64,000 bases of DNA from Deltaproteobacteria bacterium. Lineage in GTDB: Bacteria > Desulfobacterota > GWC2-55-46. Position 1 is the stretch's first letter, and the number at the start of each line of letters is the position of its first letter. The position numbers were made by a program, and so were the translations under genes. The DNA lies in the NCBI GenBank assembly GCA_016182655.1, contig JACPGB010000031.1, positions 1 through 64,000 on the forward strand, written 5' to 3'. Shown piece after piece: positions 1 to 7,710 of this stretch. A model generated the notes under the pieces. It saw only the letters and a list, made by a program, of their open reading frames with translations. It was not told the origin of the DNA and did no database searches.

Positions 1-1
1 C

Positions 2-2206
2 CTAAAAAGGACGCCTGCCTTTACCGGCATGGTCACGGTGCTTATCCCGGCGTTCAACGAAGAGAAGACGATAAGGGCTACTATCGCTTCCGTCCTCGCC
101 TCCCTTTATCCGTCCTTCGAGGTCATCGTCGTAAACGACGGTTCGACTGACGCCACGGAAGATGCGATAGCCGATTTTATCCGCGAGAAAAAGGTCCGCT
201 ACATAAAAAAACCGAACGGCGGCAAGGCAAGCGCGCTGAACGCAGGCATTGAGGCCGCCGAAGGCGAGGTCGTCATATTCACGGACGCGGATTCCATCTT
301 CCTGCCCGATACGATCGCAAAGACGGCACGCTGGTTTGCGGATAATACGATAGACGCCGTCTGCGGCAACGACGCGCCCCTGCACCCGTCTACCGCGATA
401 CAGAAGTTCCTGACCATCACGACTCACATCGGCACGGGGTTCGTAAGGCGGGCCTTGTCCGTCTTGAGGTGCCTGCCCATCATCACCGGGAACCTCGGGG
501 CCATAAGGACGGGCGTTTTGCGCGATATCGGCGGCTTCAAGGAGATATGGGGCGAGGACCTCGAGATAACCTTCAGGCTATACAGGCACGGCAAGAGGAT
601 AATCTTCGACCCGGACCCGAAGGTCATAGCAGAGTGCCCGGCGACCATCGGCGGCCTCTGGAAGCAGAGGATAAGGTGGATGAGGAGCTACATAAAGATA
701 GCTCTCCTCCATAAGGGGCTTTTCTTCAACCCGCGATACATGCCGTTCTCCCTTTATCTCCCCATAAACTTCCTCAATATGGCGATAGTGCCGCTCATCC
801 AGCTCGTCATGCTCTTCCTCATCCCGTGGGCGTACATCGGAGGCCACCTGTATTTCATCGACACGATGGAGATATTGAGTTTTCTGGGCGTGACATTCTT
901 CTTCGGCATAGCGGTCTATTCCATAGCCCTCGACAGGGCCTTCCTCGATTACAGATATATCTTTTACGGGCTTCTAATACTCCCCCTTTCGTACTTCTAC
1001 AACCTTGTGGCCGCGTACTCGTGGGTAAGGGAGCTCGAGGGCGCGCCTGAAAAGTGGGAGAAGATAGAGAGGAGGCGCGTCTTCGCGCTTACGCGCCCGA
1101 AGTGGGAATACGCGGTAGCGGCCGTGTTCCTCATCGTATCGTCCTCGGCTGTCACCTATTACACGATGAACTATCTTAAGGCCCCGTCCATCTACAACGC
1201 CCGCTTCGACCTCGGCTTATCCACGCACTTCGACGCATGGGGCGACTGGCGGAAAGCCATGACGAACGTCCTTAACAGGCCCGACGTCGGCGGAGGCAGG
1301 CTGATAGGCGTAAGCGCCGGAAGGCCCGAGTGGGCGTACTTCAAATGGAGGGGGCACGAGGAGAGCTGGTCCAACCACCAGAAGGGGGCGAAGGAGGACC
1401 TCGTCGAGAGGGCCGCTACGACCTTCAAGAAATCCGGCTTCAAGGTCGCCGCGTTTATCGACATCTACGGCCCGGCCTACATACAAAAACACCCCGGGGC
1501 CGCCGCAGTCGGGTTCGACGGAAAGGTCAACACCGAACAGCTCGGCTTCATCGAGCTTGTGGATGGCGAGTGGGGCCGCCTCGTCCTCGACATGGTCGAA
1601 TACCTCGCGAAGAACTACCCGGTCGATGTGATAGACCTGACCGAGATGCCGTACTACAGCTACTCTTATAATATGGAAGACTTGAAGTCCTACAAGGCAT
1701 TCACGGGTAGCATCGATTGGCCGAGGACTCCCGACGGGCTCATCGACAGGGATGACCCGTCCATATGGGAGTGGCGCTCGACCCTCATGGAGGAGTTTGT
1801 AAGGAAGGCCGCCGAAAGGGCCCACAGGCACAAAAAGGAGCTCTATGTCGATGTGCCTGTGAGCTGGAAGAATTTTGCCAACAACGGCAGGGAATCCGGG
1901 CTCGACTACAGGCGGGTCCTTAAGCACGCCGACAATATAGTGGTCTGGAACTACTTCTTCCTCGAGGGACTGCCGTCTTCAACCGCGCTGGAGCTTTCCA
2001 GGTACATGTCGGCCAACTTCGCGCCTGACGACTACTTCATCTCGTTAGGCCTCTGGGGCAAGGCCTCGTCGATGGACCCGAAGACCTTTTCCGAGGGGCT
2101 TAAATATACGATGGACGGCGGCTCGAAGAGGATATGGGTCACGCCGGATTCCATGGTAACGGACGACCACTGGAGGGAGCTGGTGAAGCAATTGAAAGGA
2201 AATTAA
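2..2206 (+). CDS. GT2 glycosyltransferase fused to glycosidase-like domain (5' partial)
   Basis: The reading frame is open to the window edge; the first ATG in view is at 29 and falls right at the first beta strand of the GT2 fold, so the real start is probably upstream. Residues counted from that ATG: GT-A fold with VTVLIPAFNEE, the DAD metal/sugar motif near 90, GEDLE near 175, and QRIRW near 215, which marks processive beta-glycan synthases of the PgaC/IcaA or hyaluronan-synthase kind. Hydrophobic segments follow at about 245-275, 280-305, 315-335 and 360-380. The last 330 residues look like an exported TIM-barrel glycosidase-like domain, recalling PgaB C-terminal domains; that assignment is inference. 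A synthase joined to a trailing hydrolase suggests an exported polysaccharide that is made and trimmed by one polypeptide. Confidence 0.8.
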   Translation, partial: LKRTPAFTGMVTVLIPAFNEEKTIRATIASVLASLYPSFEVIVVNDGSTDATEDAIADFIREKKVRYIKKPNGGKASALNAGIEAAEGEVVIFTDADSIFLPDTIAKTARWFADNTIDAVCGNDAPLHPSTAIQKFLTITTHIGTGFVRRALSVLRCLPIITGNLGAIRTGVLRDIGGFKEIWGEDLEITFRLYRHGKRIIFDPDPKVIAECPATIGGLWKQRIRWMRSYIKIALLHKGLFFNPRYMPFSLYLPINFLNMAIVPLIQLVMLFLIPWAYIGGHLYFIDTMEILSFLGVTFFFGIAVYSIALDRAFLDYRYIFYGLLILPLSYFYNLVAAYSWVRELEGAPEKWEKIERRRVFALTRPKWEYAVAAVFLIVSSSAVTYYTMNYLKAPSIYNARFDLGLSTHFDAWGDWRKAMTNVLNRPDVGGGRLIGVSAGRPEWAYFKWRGHEESWSNHQKGAKEDLVERAATTFKKSGFKVAAFIDIYGPAYIQKHPGAAAVGFDGKVNTEQLGFIELVDGEWGRLVLDMVEYLAKNYPVDVIDLTEMPYYSYSYNMEDLKSYKAFTGSIDWPRTPDGLIDRDDPSIWEWRSTLMEEFVRKAAERAHRHKKELYVDVPVSWKNFANNGRESGLDYRRVLKHADNIVVWNYFFLEGLPSSTALELSRYMSANFAPDDYFISLGLWGKASSMDPKTFSEGLKYTMDGGSKRIWVTPDSMVTDDHWRELVKQLKGN

Positions 2207-2320
2207 GCAATGCGCATTTTTTAGCAGACCTTCTTTTTAAGCCCTTCCATTCTCCCTTTCGTGGAAAAAGCCCTCCTCTTCTGCTATGCTGAAATGAATA
2301 AAACCATCCAAGGAGCGCCG

Positions 2321-3357
2321 ATGCCTCAGCGCAAAAAGCTCTTCGTAATCCTCATCATCATCGTTGTCGCAATCGGGGCGGGCGTCTTTTTAAGGACGCG
2401 CTCGGTCCCCCCTGAAAATATAGTCTCGACTACCGGCGTCATGGAGGCTACGGAAGTGGAGCTCTCGCCGAAGATAGCAGGGCGGGTCGCGTGGGTCTGC
2501 TGTAAGGAGGGGGACGCGATAAAGGCCGGGGACATTGCCGTAAGGCTTGATTCGGACGAGATAAAGGCCCGTGTCGAGGAGAAGAGGGCGGCTTTGACAG
2601 GCGCGGAGAGCGGTATAACCGAGGCAAAGGTCGCGCTGGAGAACGCCTTTGCGCAGAAGGAGTCGGCGCGTTTTGATCTTGAGGCGGCCGGGGCAGAGGT
2701 GAAACGCGCCGAGGCGCTGCTCAATGAGGCAAGCGAGAACGTCGAGCGGGCGAGGGGCTTATTCAAGGACGGGTACATGGCGAAGAAGGAGCTGGATGCG
2801 GCAGAGGCGGCCTTCGCCTCGGCAAGCGCAGTGCTTTCTACCGCAAAGGCGCGCTCAAGGAGCTCCCAGGCGGTTTTGAGGAATTCTGAAGTAAACATAA
2901 AGCGGCGCGCGCAAGGATAGATTCCGCCGGATCGAAAAAGGCCCAGGCAGAGGCCGAGCTCAGGGTTTTGCTCGCCGGGCTCGCAGATACGGTGATCACC
3001 TCTCCGATAAACGGGGTCGTAGTATACAAGGCGTTCGAGGCCGGCGAGTTCGTCACCCCCGGCGCTCCGGTCTATACCATAGACGACCTCTCCAACATCT
3101 GGGCGAGGGCGGACATAGAGGAGAGCGGTATACAGAAGGTGAGGCTCGGGGCCCCTGCGAAAGTCTCTCTACCCGGAGGCGCGTCCTACGACGGCAAGGT
3201 CATCGAGATAGGCGAGGTCGGGTCGTTCGCCACGCAAAGGGATGTCACAAGGGGGAGGCCCGACATCAAGACCTTCAGGGTAAAGGTGTCGGTTGCAGGC
3301 CACAACGGCGCGCTAAAGCCCGGCATGACCGCAGAGGTGAGGATATCGACCGAGTAG
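2321..3357 (+). pseudogene. HlyD-family membrane fusion protein, frameshifted
   Basis: Periplasmic adaptor of an ABC exporter (HlyD/YbhG type). The start at 2321 follows AGGAG at 2311-2315 and gives a short cytoplasmic K-rich stretch, one N-terminal membrane segment, a lipoyl half-domain, and a long Ala/Glu/Lys coiled coil. The frame closes at 2918-2920, but the protein plainly continues in another frame (from about 2902): coiled coil, then the second lipoyl half and beta-barrel (SPINGVVVY) to the stop at 3355-3357. The crossover lies at the A-run at 2899-2901; one extra A would restore a continuous adaptor. Either a recent inactivating single-base deletion or a base-calling error. The ATPase gene starts 4 nt after the stop, so the three genes form one export operon. 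Confidence 0.8.
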
Positions 3358-3361
3358 GCCC

Positions 3362-4363
3362 ATGTACGCGATAGAGACCGAAAACCTTGTAAAAAAATAC
3401 GGCGGCCTCACCGCCCTCGACGGGGTCTCGCTCAAGGTCCCTGAAGGCGAATGCTTCGGGCTTTTGGGCCCGAACGGCGCCGGTAAGACGACGCTCATAA
3501 GGATACTCACGACCCTTATAAGGCCGACGAGCGGGAGGGCTTTGGTCGCCGGGTTCGATGTCGCGAAGGAGAAGGCGAGCGTCAGAGGCGCGATAGGTGT
3601 TGTCCCGCAGGCCATGACGAGCGACCTCGATCTTACCGGCCTCGAGCTGATGGATATCTACGCCCGCTTCTACGACATGGGTAAAAAGGAACGGAGGGAC
3701 CGGATAGACGAGCTCCTTACGATGGTGGGCCTTCGCGAGAGGGCAGGGGACCTGGTCGCCACATACTCGGGCGGCATGAGGAGGAGGCTCGAGATAGCGC
3801 GCGGCCTTGTCCACAGGCCGTCCATTCTCATACTCGACGAGCCTACCATAGGCCTCGACCCGCAGTCGAGGCACGTCGTATGGGAGCTCCTCGAGAAGTT
3901 CCGAAAGGCCGACAAGCTCACCATACTCCTTACGACCCATTACATGGAAGAGGCCGAGTCTCTCTCCGACCATGTGGCCATCATCGACTACGGTAGGATA
4001 GTCGCGCTCGACACGGTCGAAGGGCTCAAAAAGCAGATACCGCAGAAGGATACCATAGAGCTTACGGTCTCCAATATAGACATGGGAAAGGCGAAGGAGG
4101 AGGTCTCGGCGCACTCCTCCGTCAGCTCCGTTGCCGTGAACGAGGCAACGCTCATCATATCCGTCGACAACGGCGCTAACGCCATACCCGAGCTCGTAGA
4201 CAGGCTTAAAAGCCTCGGCGCGAAGGTCACGAGGGTGACGCTCAAGGAACAGACGCTTGAGGATGTCTTCATACACTTTACGGGCCGCCCCATAAGGGAG
4301 GAGGAGGCGCGGAAGGTGAGCTTTCTTTTGGGCGCGGGAGTGCCGAGGCAGTGGGGTAAATAA
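3362..4363 (+). CDS. ABC transporter ATP-binding protein (DrrA/YbhF type)
   Basis: ATPase subunit of an ABC-2 exporter for a drug, lipid or polysaccharide; the substrate cannot be told from sequence. Walker A GPNGAGKTT is near residue 40, the signature YSGGMRRRLEIA near 138, Walker B ILILDEPTIGLD near 158, and the H-loop TTHYMEEAE near 190. The last 110 residues are the regulatory extension typical of the DrrA/CcmA branch, ending in an EDVFIHFTGR motif. At 333 residues it is of normal length. It follows the frameshifted adaptor by 4 nt; the partner permease lies 250 bp downstream beyond an inserted repeat, which is an unusual gap for such an operon. Confidence 0.92.
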   Translation: MYAIETENLVKKYGGLTALDGVSLKVPEGECFGLLGPNGAGKTTLIRILTTLIRPTSGRALVAGFDVAKEKASVRGAIGVVPQAMTSDLDLTGLELMDIYARFYDMGKKERRDRIDELLTMVGLRERAGDLVATYSGGMRRRLEIARGLVHRPSILILDEPTIGLDPQSRHVVWELLEKFRKADKLTILLTTHYMEEAESLSDHVAIIDYGRIVALDTVEGLKKQIPQKDTIELTVSNIDMGKAKEEVSAHSSVSSVAVNEATLIISVDNGANAIPELVDRLKSLGAKVTRVTLKEQTLEDVFIHFTGRPIREEEARKVSFLLGAGVPRQWGK

Positions 4364-4372
4364 TTTGATGCG

Positions 4373-4591
4373 CCTCTAAAAATCGTTATTTTTCCTGACT
4401 GCTCGGCGCAGGGCCAAAGCTTGTACGGAGTCTCGGGGCCAAACAATTCTCAAGCCGTTTGATACGGATTTGCCCGTCCGGCCAGGACTGCGTCAGGGCG
4501 GAAATAAAAATGCTCACATATTACTTATATATGCCGCGCTTTTTATTTCCGCCCTTCCTTGACCTCAGAAAAAATTCCTAATTTTTAGAGG
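4373..4591. repeat. Structured intergenic element, copy 1, with terminal inverted repeats
   Basis: This 219-bp block fills the gap between the ATPase and permease genes. Its ends are an exact 11-bp inverted repeat (cctctaaaaat at 4373-4383, complement at 4581-4591), extended imperfectly to about 26 bp. Inside is a core (4400-4495) that aligns without gaps over at least 75 positions to 52488-52562 upstream of flgI, followed by a perfect 16-bp stem (4495-4510 with 4540-4555). No clear target duplication is visible. It resembles a non-autonomous mobile element or a conserved RNA structure. The permease downstream has only a weak ribosome-binding site, so the element may have separated it from its original leader. 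Confidence 0.7.
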
Positions 4592-4613
4592 TAGCCACAA
4601 CCGGTAAGAATAA

Positions 4614-5735
4614 ATGAACCGTTTCAAAGCCATACTTGAGAGGGACCTCCGCAAATTCATAAGGAACCCGCTCGTCGTTGCGATGAGCGTCCTTATGCCG
4701 GTCATCTACCTCGTCATACTGGGGAACTCCTTCCAGGGCGAATTGAAGCGCCTGCCTGTGGCTGTGGTCGACCAGGACAACGGCCCGGGCGCTGAAAAGG
4801 TCATGGAGCGCCTGAACGCGCTGGAGGCCGGCCCCCGGACGATAGAAACAAGAAAAGTCTCGTCCCAGGGCTTCGCGATGGAGGGGCTCAAGGAGGGCGT
4901 CTTCAAGGGGGTAATAGTCATCCCGCCTGGCTTTAGCCGCGACCTTGCGCGGGGGTCCGTAGCCGAGGTCGGTCTTTTCCTCGATAACGCCGAAACGATA
5001 GCCGCCGTAGCCGTGCAGTCGTCCGTCACGAGGGCCGTATCGGACCTCGGCAGGGAGTTCGTGAGCGTAAGGGAGGAAAGGACCGCGCCGCATCTCCGCC
5101 CGATAGAGCTCTACAGGAAGATAGACTACGACCAGACGCTCATCCCAGGCGTCGTCATCATGGCTATATTCCTGGGCGCCATGACGACCGGAGCGTTCAA
5201 TATCGTAATGGACCGCTTTTTAGGGGTCGAGGAGAGCTACTTCCTGACCCCGTTGACCAAGAAGGACATCGTCATGGGGCTTGTCGGCAGCGGCCTCCTC
5301 ATAACGACGATCATAGCCGTCGTCGTCCTCTTTTTGGGCTCTCTCATCTCCGGCATATACCTCTGGAGTTTCATAGGCATCGATACGCTCCTTCTTATAC
5401 TCGCGGTCATCGTCCTCTCGACACTCGGGCTCCAGGGGCTCATGTTCGTCGTAATGGGAAGACTGAACCACCCGAGGATAGTCGGAGTCCTCGGGGGTTT
5501 TCTGAACGTCATATTCTTTTTCCCGAGCGGGGCGATATATCCGGTCGAGTCCTTCCCCGCATGGCTCAAGGCCTTTGCAGTCGTGAACCCCGAGACATAT
5601 TCGGTCCATGCGCTCCGCGCCCTCATGTTCAAGGGGGCGTCGCTCGGGGCGGTCAAGGGGGATATCGTCTTCCTCGCCGTATTCGCGGCAGTATCCGTTG
5701 CCGCAGGCACGGCGGCCTTCAAAAGGGAGCTTTGA
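4614..5735 (+). CDS. ABC-2 type transporter permease
   Basis: Membrane subunit of the exporter whose ATPase is encoded upstream. One N-terminal membrane helix (about residues 22-38) is followed by a large extracytoplasmic region of about 130 residues (LKRLPVAVVDQDNGPG), then five closely spaced helices from about 178 to the C-terminus, including the conserved NPETYSVHALR segment before the last helix. This is the standard ABC-2/YhgE-like layout at 373 residues. The start at 4614 has only a poor Shine-Dalgarno (gaggtag lies 20 nt upstream), probably because of the repeat element just before it. Confidence 0.9.
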   Translation: MNRFKAILERDLRKFIRNPLVVAMSVLMPVIYLVILGNSFQGELKRLPVAVVDQDNGPGAEKVMERLNALEAGPRTIETRKVSSQGFAMEGLKEGVFKGVIVIPPGFSRDLARGSVAEVGLFLDNAETIAAVAVQSSVTRAVSDLGREFVSVREERTAPHLRPIELYRKIDYDQTLIPGVVIMAIFLGAMTTGAFNIVMDRFLGVEESYFLTPLTKKDIVMGLVGSGLLITTIIAVVVLFLGSLISGIYLWSFIGIDTLLLILAVIVLSTLGLQGLMFVVMGRLNHPRIVGVLGGFLNVIFFFPSGAIYPVESFPAWLKAFAVVNPETYSVHALRALMFKGASLGAVKGDIVFLAVFAAVSVAAGTAAFKREL

Positions 5736-5847
5736 GCGTTGAAAACCGGCCCGTGGTGTGATATTACAAAAAACAATAGAGTCACAAGAGAAAACATTAG
5801 CGGCTTTTACCCAACCGCGCCCTAACGGCGCTTTTAAGGAATCCAGT

Positions 5848-7026
5848 ATGAAACCAAAAAAAATAAAGGAAGGCGTTTACTGGGCCGGGGCAGAGGACTG
5901 GGACCGGAGGCTCTTCGACTCCCTCATCCCGCTCCCCGACGGCACGAGCTATAACGCCTACATAGTAAAAGGCAGGGACAAGACCGCGCTCATCGACACC
6001 GTCGACCCCGCGAAGGCAAGGACGCTCCTTACCTTCCTCGATTCCCTTGAAAGGCTCGATTACATCGTGGCCCAGCACGCCGAGCAGGACCACTCGGGCA
6101 CGATACCGGCGGTCCTCAAGAAGTTCCCGTCCGCGATGGTCGTATCGACCCCGAAGGGCAAGGAGTTTTTGGCCGACCTTCTGGAGCTTCCGCCTGAGGC
6201 GATAACGACCGTAGCCGACAACGAGACCCTCGACCTCGGCGGAAAGACGCTCGAATTCCTCCACACCCCCTGGGTCCACTGGCCGGAGACGATGTCGACC
6301 TATCTCAAGGAGGACGCGATACTCTTCACCTGCGACCTCTTCGGCTCTCACCTTGCCTCGTCGAACATATATGTCGAGGACATCGCGAAGGTATGCGAGG
6401 CGTCGAAGAGGTACTACGCGGAAGTCATGATGCCTTTTAGAAGCACCATAAAAAAGCACATGGAGAGGTTCGACAAACTCAGGATAGACATAATCGCCCC
6501 GAGCCACGGCCCGGTCCACAGGGACCCTAAGTGCATCATGGACTACCACAGGGAGTGGGCCTCAGACAAATTGTCGAACACCGTCGTCATCCCATACGCT
6601 ACGATGCACGGCTCTACCGAGGCCCTTGTGGAGAGATTGACTGACTGCCTCGTCGAAAAGGGCGTCTTCGTGGACAGGTTCAATACCGCCGTGACCGACG
6701 CGGGCAAGCTCGCGATGTCTCTTGTGGATGCGCCGACCATCGTCTTCGGCACGCCGACGATTCTCATAGGCGCGCACCCGTTCGTCGCGCAAGCGGCCTT
6801 CATGGTGAACGCGCTCCGGCCAAAGGTGAAGTTCGCCTCGGTCGTCGGCTCCTACGGGTGGGGAGGCAAGGCCGTTGAGCAGATAATATCCGCCTTATCA
6901 GGCATGAAGGCGGAGATCCTCGCGCCGGTGGCTGTCAAGGGCAGGCCCAAGGAGGCGGACTACGAAAACATCGAGAGGCTCGCATCGGATATCGTTTCAA
7001 GGCACAATGGGCTGGGCCTGATTTAA
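5848..7026 (+). CDS. Flavodiiron protein (A-type flavoprotein)
   Basis: Cytoplasmic O2 and/or NO reductase that protects anaerobes from oxidative or nitrosative stress. The ATG at 5848 is preferred over 5758 because AAGGA lies at 5836-5840 and the protein then begins as the family does. The N-terminal metallo-beta-lactamase domain carries the diiron ligands H77-x-E79-x-D81-H82, then PWVHWPETM, CDLFGSH and PSHGPVH. The C-terminal flavodoxin domain (about 250-392) has the FMN loop YATMHGSTE. No rubredoxin or flavin-reductase domain is attached, so it is the minimal class A form of 392 residues. A YjbQ-family gene follows after 9 nt. Confidence 0.93.
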   Translation: MKPKKIKEGVYWAGAEDWDRRLFDSLIPLPDGTSYNAYIVKGRDKTALIDTVDPAKARTLLTFLDSLERLDYIVAQHAEQDHSGTIPAVLKKFPSAMVVSTPKGKEFLADLLELPPEAITTVADNETLDLGGKTLEFLHTPWVHWPETMSTYLKEDAILFTCDLFGSHLASSNIYVEDIAKVCEASKRYYAEVMMPFRSTIKKHMERFDKLRIDIIAPSHGPVHRDPKCIMDYHREWASDKLSNTVVIPYATMHGSTEALVERLTDCLVEKGVFVDRFNTAVTDAGKLAMSLVDAPTIVFGTPTILIGAHPFVAQAAFMVNALRPKVKFASVVGSYGWGGKAVEQIISALSGMKAEILAPVAVKGRPKEADYENIERLASDIVSRHNGLGLI

Positions 7027-7035
7027 AGGAGCGTT

Positions 7036-7455
7036 ATGAAGTCTTTCAGGAAAGAGCTTTTCTTCAACGTGCCTTCAAGGAGGGGCTTTATAAACGTCAC
7101 CCCCGAGGTAGAGAAGTGCCTCGCCGAAAGCGGCATTAAGGAAGGGCTCGCGCTCGTAAACTCGATGCACATCACCTCGTCCGTCTTCATAAACGACGAC
7201 GAGTCCGGCCTCCACCACGACTTCGAAGCCTGGCTCGAGAGGCTCGCCCCGCACGCGCCGACCGCGCAGTACAGGCACAACGACACCGGGGAGGACAACG
7301 CGGACGCTCACCTGAAAAGGCAGGTGATGGGCAGGGAGGTAGTCGTGGCGATAACAGGCGGCAAGCTCGACTTCGGCAGATGGGAACAGATATTCTACGG
7401 AGAGTTCGACGGGAGGAGGAGAAAGAGGGTCCTCGTGAAGATAATAGGGGAGTAA
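7036..7455 (+). CDS. YjbQ/UPF0047 family protein
   Basis: A 139-residue single-domain protein of the YjbQ (UPF0047) family, whose members have been linked to a secondary thiamine-phosphate synthase activity; the physiological role is unsettled. Visible family signatures are the [12 protein letters not shown] stretch, the [12 protein letters not shown] segment, the [18 protein letters not shown] metal-site region and the closing [12 protein letters not shown] good ribosome-binding site (AAAGGAG) precedes ATG 7036, and the gap to the flavodiiron gene is 9 nt, so the two are probably co-transcribed. Confidence 0.9.
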   Translation: MKSFRKELFFNVPSRRGFINVTPEVEKCLAESGIKEGLALVNSMHITSSVFINDDESGLHHDFEAWLERLAPHAPTAQYRHNDTGEDNADAHLKRQVMGREVVVAITGGKLDFGRWEQIFYGEFDGRRRKRVLVKIIGE

Positions 7456-7476
7456 GCCCGGACCCTTGTCGTTATA

Positions 7477-7693
7477 ATGCCTGAGAGATTGATAAACCTC
7501 GTTGGACTCGCTGTCTTCGTGTTACGCCCTATGCGGCTTTGCGAACTTCGGCTCTATCGCCATACCCATCGGCGGCAGAGGCTCTATTGCGCCGGAGAGG
7601 AAAAAAGAGGTCGCGCGTTGAGCCTGAAGGCCTTCGTCTATTGGCACGCTAGCGAGTTTCATGACGGACGCGATAGCTGGGACGTTTATATGA
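7477..7693 (+). pseudogene. Remnant of a CNT-family nucleoside transporter (NupC-like)
   Basis: This stretch encodes recognisable pieces of a concentrative nucleoside transporter in different frames. The ATG at 7477 opens [15 protein letters not shown], matching the start of NupC-like proteins. After a junction near 7522 the frame at 7523-7611 reads [18 protein letters not shown] and [12 protein letters not shown], the conserved C-terminal core, followed by in-frame stops. A third shift gives GTLASFMTDAIAGTFI ending in TGA at 7691-7693, the natural C-terminus. About 300 internal residues are missing. The picture is an internal deletion plus later frameshifts; calling it a CNT remnant rests on family knowledge of these motifs. 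Confidence 0.7.
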
Positions 7694-7710
7694 AATGCAG
7701 AGTATAACTT

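Noticed and set aside
2968-3357. Separate small gene for the second half of the HlyD-type adaptor
   Set aside because: It has no proper start signal, and it continues the coiled coil and lipoyl domain of the upstream frame exactly; one missing base explains the break.
4373-4591. Insertion sequence with its own transposase
   Set aside because: Only 219 bp, no coding potential; at most a non-autonomous element. No transposase gene is visible anywhere in the window.
7477-7707. A 76-residue intact hypothetical gene
   Set aside because: The best-preserved transporter motifs lie in other frames of the same stretch, so the single open frame is a chance product of a decayed gene.
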